Of a stretch of 11,032 nucleotides of DNA, positions 6,711 to 11,032 are shown one piece after another. This stretch comes from Euryarchaeota archaeon TMED117 (GTDB taxonomy: Archaea; Thermoplasmatota; Poseidoniia; Poseidoniales; Poseidoniaceae), in NCBI GenBank assembly GCA_002171315.2, contig NHFS02000087.1, positions 1 to 11,032 on the forward strand, in the 5' to 3' direction. How positions within the stretch are numbered: the stretch's first letter is position 1; each line of letters starts with the position of its first letter. Under the pieces are notes generated by a model. The model saw only the letters and a program-made list of their open reading frames with translations, ran no database searches and was not told where the DNA came from. A program made the translations under genes and the position numbers.

Positions 6711-7633
6711 TGGCTATTTGGATTGAAGAAGACGCAAAGGTACTGGTACAAGGAATAACAGGAAAGCAAGGAATGTTCCATGCTGACAAGATGGTTGAAT
6801 ATGGTACCAATATCGTTGGTGGATGTACTCCTGGAAAAGGCGGACAAACAGTAGAATTGCAAGGGAATTCATATCCTGTCTGGAATTCAATGTTTGAAGC
6901 CATTGAGACCACTGATGCTGATGCTACAGTCATTTACGTGCCGCCTCCGTTTGCTGCAGAAGCCATCATGGAAGCAGCTGATGCGTTTGATCAAATCAAA
7001 GGTGAAGGCGTTGTTGTTTGTATCACGGAAGGGATTCCAACTCTCGATATGGTCAAGGCTGTAGCATTCGTCGAAAACCGACCAGGCGTTCGACTCATTG
7101 GCCCAAATTGTCCTGGAATCATTACTCCAGGAGATGGTGGCGGTGCAAAAATAGGAATCATGCCAGGACACATACATGCAAAAGGTAGAATCGGAATCGT
7201 CTCTAAATCTGGGACCTTAACCTACGAAGCAGTTGCTCAAACAATGAGCATAGATGAAGGCCAATCAACCTGTGTTGGTATTGGTGGCGATCCTGTCAAC
7301 GGAACAGGTTTCATTGAATGCCTTGCAGCATTTGAAGCAGATTCTCAAACTGAAGCCATCGTCATGATTGGTGAAATCGGCGGAAATGCAGAACAAGAAG
7401 CAGCAGCCTGGGCAAAAGAGAATGTCACAAAACCAATCGTTGGTTTCGTTGCTGGTGCAACTGCACCACCGGGCAAGCGAATGGGACACGCAGGAGCAAT
7501 CATTTCTGGTGGAAAGGGAACTGCAGAAGAGAAATTCGAAGCATTTGAGGCTGCAGGAATTGCATGTGCTCGAGATCCATCGGAACTTGGAGCAGTCCTA
7601 CTTGAATCCCTCAAAGCAGCAGGTCTACGCTGA
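6710..7633 (+). CDS. sucD: Succinyl-CoA synthetase, alpha subunit
   Basis: This 307-aa subunit binds CoA and carries the phosphohistidine intermediate. The N-terminal CoA-binding Rossmann region shows VLVQGITGKQGMFH, then GGCTPGKGG. YVPPP, ITEGIP and RLIGPNCPG follow in the expected order. The active-site histidine is His260 in GKRMGHAGAIISGG, with SGTLTYEA and GIGGDPVNGT upstream as further conserved blocks. Length is slightly above the usual 290 or so; the extra residues lie mainly around GNSYPVWN, KGEG and GDGGGA. It overlaps the sucC stop by one base, follows a strong Shine-Dalgarno, and ends 8 bases before the primase-like gene. With sucC it forms the complete enzyme. Confidence 0.97.
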   Translation: MAIWIEEDAKVLVQGITGKQGMFHADKMVEYGTNIVGGCTPGKGGQTVELQGNSYPVWNSMFEAIETTDADATVIYVPPPFAAEAIMEAADAFDQIKGEGVVVCITEGIPTLDMVKAVAFVENRPGVRLIGPNCPGIITPGDGGGAKIGIMPGHIHAKGRIGIVSKSGTLTYEAVAQTMSIDEGQSTCVGIGGDPVNGTGFIECLAAFEADSQTEAIVMIGEIGGNAEQEAAAWAKENVTKPIVGFVAGATAPPGKRMGHAGAIISGGKGTAEEKFEAFEAAGIACARDPSELGAVLLESLKAAGLR

Positions 7634-7641
7634 GGGTTCTC

Positions 7642-8922
7642 ATGGACTCAACTTGGAATGAACAAATCATTGCGCATTACAAATCGAATACGATACATCT
7701 CGATTGGCTTTCAAAGCCAAGTCAACATCAATTCCGCTGGAGGACATTTGAAGGTAGATGGGTGACTTCCAAGAGGCGAATTCGGAATCATGAATCCTTA
7801 ATGAAAGCCATTGGAAAGGGCTTTCCAAGCGATTTGTATGTCTCAACCTCTTCATGGTTGAATCCAATAGACCTACCTCGGTTACGGGATACTGAATCGT
7901 CCTATCCAATTCTCATAGACCATCTTATTGTGTTTGATATTGATGTAGCTCCATTGAGTTTGAAAAATTTAGAAAAGGCCAAGAATGTTGCAAAGGGTCT
8001 TCACGCCTATGTTATGGAGAATGAATCGGTTGAATTTGTTCATGCAACATTCTCTGGCAGTAAGGGATTTCATCTCATCTACAAAGACACAGACCGTGCT
8101 AAATTTGGAATCCCTGATCCGAAAGAACGAGAGGAAACGGTTCGAAATGAGCGTAGAGAATTACTTTCCCGAGTCTTGAAGCAAGGTTTTGAAGTTGACG
8201 AACGAATTACTGCAGACACTCGCAGAATCATTCGTTTACCAGGATCCATTCATGGAAAGACTGGTTTTCAGTGCACAAGTATAGATACGAATCATTTTGA
8301 TATGCCCCTGAAAAAACTTCTAGAACAAATACCTAAAATCAATCATGCCGTTATCATCCCAAAGAAAGCGAAAGCAATTGTGAAAGCACTAGTAAAAGAA
8401 AAAAGAGAAACAGTTGTTGAATATGAGCACTCCTATATCATGGAGGTTAGTAATCACTTACCTGGGACTGAAGATAGAAGTGCCCTCCTCTTTTGGACGC
8501 CTTACTCATGGGGCACAGGTGCTGAATGCTTTGAACGGTTAAACACTCTAATCGAGGTGGAGAATCTAGGTTATGGTGCTCTTTTTTCAGATGGTGAAAG
8601 AATTCTTTTTATTTGTCCTGAATCGATTACTCGGGCAAAGGTGGTAAAAATTCTAAGCGATCTCGGCATGGAGAAATTATCAGAGAACCTAAAACAAAGA
8701 GAGCATTATTGGGTCCGAATCTCCGGTATAATGGATGATGATGGTATATGGCACAATGAGCCAAAGTTCATATCAATTATAGACAATAATAATTCTAAAT
8801 CAATCTATTCAAGAGCGCATTTAACATTGCTAACTAAACTTGGTATTCCGATTGATAGTTCTCAATATGAGAAACTCGCAGGAAGGAGTGAACCAAGCAT
8901 TAGAATGGTTGTCAGAGACTGA
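7642..8922 (+). CDS. Archaeo-eukaryotic primase (PriS-like / Prim-Pol) protein
   Basis: This 426-aa protein shows the three AEP catalytic motifs in order. Motif I is LIVFDIDV (Asp99, Asp101, metal binding). Motif II is FSGSKGFHLIY (Ser138 to His144, nucleotide binding). Motif III is the region TADTRRIIRLPGSIHGKTG (about 190-208) with Asp192, Arg198 and His204. Such enzymes make RNA or DNA primers or fill gaps. The cysteine/histidine zinc knuckle that usually follows motif I in archaeal PriS is missing: only three Cys are present (211, 296, 325) and they do not form a motif. After about residue 215 comes a Lys-rich linker and then a region of about 165 residues that I do not recognise (WTPYSWGTG, then YGALFSDGERILFI). 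It may be the lineage's replicative PriS in divergent form, or a separate Prim-Pol for repair. It lies 8 bases after sucD with a GAGGG ribosome site (7632-7636), so it is likely co-transcribed. Confidence 0.8.
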   Translation: MDSTWNEQIIAHYKSNTIHLDWLSKPSQHQFRWRTFEGRWVTSKRRIRNHESLMKAIGKGFPSDLYVSTSSWLNPIDLPRLRDTESSYPILIDHLIVFDIDVAPLSLKNLEKAKNVAKGLHAYVMENESVEFVHATFSGSKGFHLIYKDTDRAKFGIPDPKEREETVRNERRELLSRVLKQGFEVDERITADTRRIIRLPGSIHGKTGFQCTSIDTNHFDMPLKKLLEQIPKINHAVIIPKKAKAIVKALVKEKRETVVEYEHSYIMEVSNHLPGTEDRSALLFWTPYSWGTGAECFERLNTLIEVENLGYGALFSDGERILFICPESITRAKVVKILSDLGMEKLSENLKQREHYWVRISGIMDDDGIWHNEPKFISIIDNNNSKSIYSRAHLTLLTKLGIPIDSSQYEKLAGRSEPSIRMVVRD

Positions 8923-8931
8923 TTATTTATA
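8923..8931 (+). promoter_or_regulatory. TATA-like box upstream of the structured segment
   Basis: TTATTTATA follows directly on the primase stop codon. It resembles an archaeal TATA box. Transcription would be expected to start some 22-27 bases past its centre, near 8950-8956, where the GC-rich structured stretch begins. There is no experimental support. Confidence 0.4.
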
Positions 8932-8953
8932 GACTGCTTGCAGGTAAGTAAAA

Positions 8954-9040
8954 CCGTCCCCAATGGAGTCTTAGGACTGTGACATTTCTCGAATCGAGGC
9001 CATAGAAACAATCGGCGACGGCGCTCGGGGACAGCGCCTA
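8954..9040 (+). other. GC-rich structured intergenic segment (possible leader or small RNA)
   Basis: This non-coding stretch is visibly more GC-rich than its flanks. It holds three local hairpins: AGTC/GACT (8967-8978), CTCG/CGAG (8988-8998) and a perfect GGCGCT/AGCGCC stem with a 7-base loop (9020-9038). GTCCCC at 8956-8961 is complementary to GGGGAC in the last loop (9027-9032), so a pseudoknot is possible. It lies between a TATA-like box and the start of the membrane zinc protein, so it could be a structured 5' leader or a small RNA. Short complementarities also arise by chance, and no known RNA family was recognised. Confidence 0.35.
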
Positions 9041-9058
9041 GCCACATCTCGTGATAAT

Positions 9059-9673
9059 ATGCCTGTAAAAATAAACTTTTCAAGCGTAGTCCTTTTTAGT
9101 TTATTTATAGGATTCATGATTCAAACCTTTCGTGATCCCGTTCATCCAGGATTATGGCTTATATTAGCCATTTTTGTTGGTTTTGCATTATTTGCACAAA
9201 TACTTGTAATGCTCGGGATTATGACAATCACGCCGGCCAATCAAATGCCAAGAACAACAAATAATCGAACGCCGATTGATTACGGAAATTATCACTATAG
9301 ATCAATAATTGCTAAAATACATTCCAGTGGAGTGACTGTAACTACCGTTGAAGATGCAATAAAGACATATTCAAGTTTGTTTAATGTAGGCGAAAAGGCT
9401 GCAAAGCCATTTTTCAACAATCAGTTTGTTATGTCAACCCTAGGATTGAGTATTCAAGATACTAAACAGGTTTCCTCACAATCATTTGACTCAAGCTTTT
9501 GGGGTAATATCTCAGATGGAGTAGCAAAAAATGAAGCAAAGTCTGATGAAATATGTGCAGATCCTAACTGTTCAAAATCTGTATCTGCCTTTGATTTCCG
9601 ATGTTATCAGTGTAGAGGTCGATTCTGTGATTCATGTAAGGGTAGTGGCCTTAATTGCCCAAGTTGCTCATAG
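9059..9673 (+). CDS. Two-helix membrane protein with C-terminal eight-cysteine zinc module
   Basis: I do not recognise this 204-aa protein. Two hydrophobic segments at about residues 8-22 and 31-53 are likely transmembrane helices with a short loop between them (FRDPVHPG). A polar middle region (about 60-160) has no recognised motif. The C-terminus carries eight cysteines, at 166, 171, 182, 185, 190, 193, 200 and 203, with spacings X4, X10, X2, X4, X2, X6 and X2. That pattern suits two zinc ions in a RING-like or treble-clef-like module, though no histidine takes part. The module would sit on the same side of the membrane as the middle region, probably cytoplasmic. The ATG at 9059 is preceded by GTGAT, a weak ribosome site. 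The last 6 bases overlap the convergent helicase gene. It could be a zinc-dependent adaptor or membrane-anchored nucleic-acid or ubiquitin-like factor; this is a guess. Confidence 0.75.
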   Translation: MPVKINFSSVVLFSLFIGFMIQTFRDPVHPGLWLILAIFVGFALFAQILVMLGIMTITPANQMPRTTNNRTPIDYGNYHYRSIIAKIHSSGVTVTTVEDAIKTYSSLFNVGEKAAKPFFNNQFVMSTLGLSIQDTKQVSSQSFDSSFWGNISDGVAKNEAKSDEICADPNCSKSVSAFDFRCYQCRGRFCDSCKGSGLNCPSCS

Positions 9674-11032
9674 GAATATTTCCTTTCTGTGGAGCGAATT
9701 CTTTGGCGTCCTCCCTAGTTGCCTGATGAACTCTAATTTTTGCTTTCCGTCCTTACTATGGGCGTAAAATAACTCAGCAGGGCTGACAAATTCTTCCCAA
9801 TATTTGAGGAACACCTCGGCATCGTCAGCCTTGCCTGCTAGTATTTTGGGGACTGAATGATACATTACAAGTTGACTTTTTATTGGCCGCATGTACTTCG
9901 CTAAAATTTCAGGAAGAAGTTTCGTTAGCCAAGTGTCCTCAAAGAAGCGAGAAGATCTAGAAATGACGTAACGTGGCTTTTCGAGTCGTCCGAGTACCTC
10001 CTCAAGTGCTTCAGTAAATATTGCAGCTTCTTCTTCTGTGCTATTGTTTAGATGTACCCGAAGCCATCCTCCCCCCCTGTCACCACCAGATGTTCGGCAA
10101 TTTGCGGAGATGTGGCCTGTATGGATGAGGCTGTTTGAGATAGCATATGCAATTGCTTGAATCAAAGATTCATCAGTCCAAGGGCTGTCTTTCCTAACTC
10201 CAAATTTGAATCCTCCTGCAAATCCTGTAGCACACTTTGCTTCAACTGCTTGTGTTGGCAATGCAGAGAATGGTTGACCTATACCCCATAAATCACGACT
10301 TCGAACTCTGTTTCGAGATCTTCTTAGCATCTCTTCATTGAAAATTGCCATACCTTCGCTAATTCCCTCAGGCTGTGCTTCAGTAAATGCAGCGTGTACA
10401 TGCCCAACGCCTTTCTCGATTGCACCATCATCACATACGCCGTACAATTGCTTGTGCTTTTTCTTGAATCGATTGTAATCTGCAAACCCGTTTGTGAATT
10501 CTTCTGCTAGGCATACGATGTCCCAATTGTTTGCAACTTTCTCTGGCCATTCTTTGTCCAAGCGAATAGAACGCCCCCTAAGTTGGTTAATGCTCATACT
10601 CGTAGTGACAGTTGTCAAATCAATGAGAACATTGATTTTCGATGCATCCCAACCCTCTCCGAGAAGTCCTCGTGTTCCTATGAGACATTTAGTCAACCCG
10701 TTTTGGAAGAATTCTGTAATCATCATCGAATAATATCGTGGAATCCAATCCTTTCCCCTTCCTACGATTTCATGATAACGTCCTTTTTGGTTATCTAAAA
10801 GTACGATTTTAAGTTCTCTTTCTGCAATCCACGCTCGAGCCGCCTCAAGGAATCGTTGCGATAGATCATCATCAACAAGAACGGTACTTCCAGTCATCAA
10901 TATAGGATCGAGCAGATCGCCAGAAGAACAATTCACTAATGCTCTAAATGCTGCAACAGCACCTCCTGCCTCTTCATCGAGAACTCCCTCGACCAGAGTT
11001 GTTGCAGAGGTTTTCTCGAAGTCGGTGATGAC
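9668..11032 (-). CDS. Superfamily 2 DEAD/DEAH-type helicase, C-terminal part (5' end outside window)
   Basis: The frame is open from the right edge of the window to a TGA at 9670-9668, giving 454 residues; the N-terminal ATPase lobe with Walker A and DEAD/DEAH boxes is off-window. Helicase lobe 2 is clear. A strand with ILMTGSTVLVDDD leads in, motif V is IGTRGLLGEGWDASKINVLIDL (residues about 118-138), and motif VI is QLRGRSIRLD (150-159) with arginines Arg154 and Arg157 as candidate fingers. The run VANNWDIVCL follows, then about 270 residues with no recognised domain. GEGWD with NQLRGRSIRLD is a combination I associate with large bacterial helicase-like proteins of unclear role, some near restriction or defence genes. 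The gene is convergent with the zinc protein gene and overlaps it by 6 bases. Whether it acts in repair, RNA handling or defence cannot be told from this part. Confidence 0.85.
   Translation of the reverse strand, partial: VITDFEKTSATTLVEGVLDEEAGGAVAAFRALVNCSSGDLLDPILMTGSTVLVDDDLSQRFLEAARAWIAERELKIVLLDNQKGRYHEIVGRGKDWIPRYYSMMITEFFQNGLTKCLIGTRGLLGEGWDASKINVLIDLTTVTTSMSINQLRGRSIRLDKEWPEKVANNWDIVCLAEEFTNGFADYNRFKKKHKQLYGVCDDGAIEKGVGHVHAAFTEAQPEGISEGMAIFNEEMLRRSRNRVRSRDLWGIGQPFSALPTQAVEAKCATGFAGGFKFGVRKDSPWTDESLIQAIAYAISNSLIHTGHISANCRTSGGDRGGGWLRVHLNNSTEEEAAIFTEALEEVLGRLEKPRYVISRSSRFFEDTWLTKLLPEILAKYMRPIKSQLVMYHSVPKILAGKADDAEVFLKYWEEFVSPAELFYAHSKDGKQKLEFIRQLGRTPKNSLHRKEIFL

Noticed and set aside
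8954..9040. Possible tRNA or 5S rRNA in the GC-rich intergenic stretch
   Set aside because: I tried acceptor pairing on both strands. GTCCCC/GGGGAC can pair, but no 5-base T-stem with a 7-base loop lies beside it, and no D-arm or anticodon arm fits. It does not resemble conserved 5S segments.
8862..9083. Minus-strand reading frame of 73 codons across the primase end and intergenic gap
   Set aside because: It overlaps the primase 3' end and the zinc protein start, has no recognisable motifs, and its codons are explained by the features on the other strand.
1..11032. CRISPR arrays, insertion sequences or integration sites
   Set aside because: No regularly spaced direct repeats, transposase or integrase motifs, or terminal inverted repeats were seen on reading through the window.

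Overview
The window looks like chromosomal DNA from an uncultured marine euryarchaeon, most plausibly Marine Group II/III (Candidatus Poseidoniales and relatives in Thermoplasmatota). It combines a short archaeal-type triosephosphate isomerase and an archaeo-eukaryotic primase (AEP) fold protein with bacterial-style DNA gyrase and bacterial-style succinyl-CoA synthetase. Gene density is very high, with gaps of only a few to about 136 bases, and base composition is moderately AT-rich. The taxon is an inference from gene content; no rRNA or other marker settles it.

Layout, left to right: (1) 1-1005 (+), the 3' part of gyrA, covering most of the C-terminal DNA-wrapping beta-pinwheel, with an EF-hand-like acidic insert in one blade and a textbook EF-hand loop in the tail. 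(2) 1088-2347 (+), an isopropylmalate/homocitrate-synthase-like DRE-TIM enzyme without a regulatory domain, preceded by an imperfect palindrome. (3) A probable minus-strand operon, read right to left: sugar-nucleotide pyrophosphorylase (4385-5386), tpiA (3673-4338), and an AstE/AspA-type zinc hydrolase with charged termini (2344-3654). The hydrolase's stop codon overlaps that of the DRE-TIM gene tail to tail. (4) A divergent intergenic region (5387-5501), then a plus-strand operon: sucC and sucD (stop/start overlap, strong Shine-Dalgarno), then an AEP/PriS-like primase gene 8 bases downstream. (5) A 136-base intergenic segment with a TATA-like box and a GC-rich, hairpin-forming stretch. (6) 9059-9673 (+), a small two-helix membrane protein with an eight-cysteine zinc module. 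(7) 9668-11032 (-), the 3' part of a superfamily 2 helicase running off the right edge and overlapping the zinc protein gene tail to tail by 6 bases.

Functionally the window mixes housekeeping metabolism (TCA-cycle succinyl-CoA synthetase, gluconeogenesis/glycolysis, sugar-nucleotide supply, an acyl-CoA condensing enzyme) with DNA topology and replication or repair. The most unusual items are the calcium-loop-like elements in GyrA, the primase-like protein that lacks a zinc knuckle and carries an unrecognised C-terminal region, and the structured intergenic segment before the membrane zinc protein. I see no mobile elements, CRISPR arrays, tRNAs or rRNAs, and no stretch above 300 bases without a gene. 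I cannot demonstrate a coherent new multi-gene system here.
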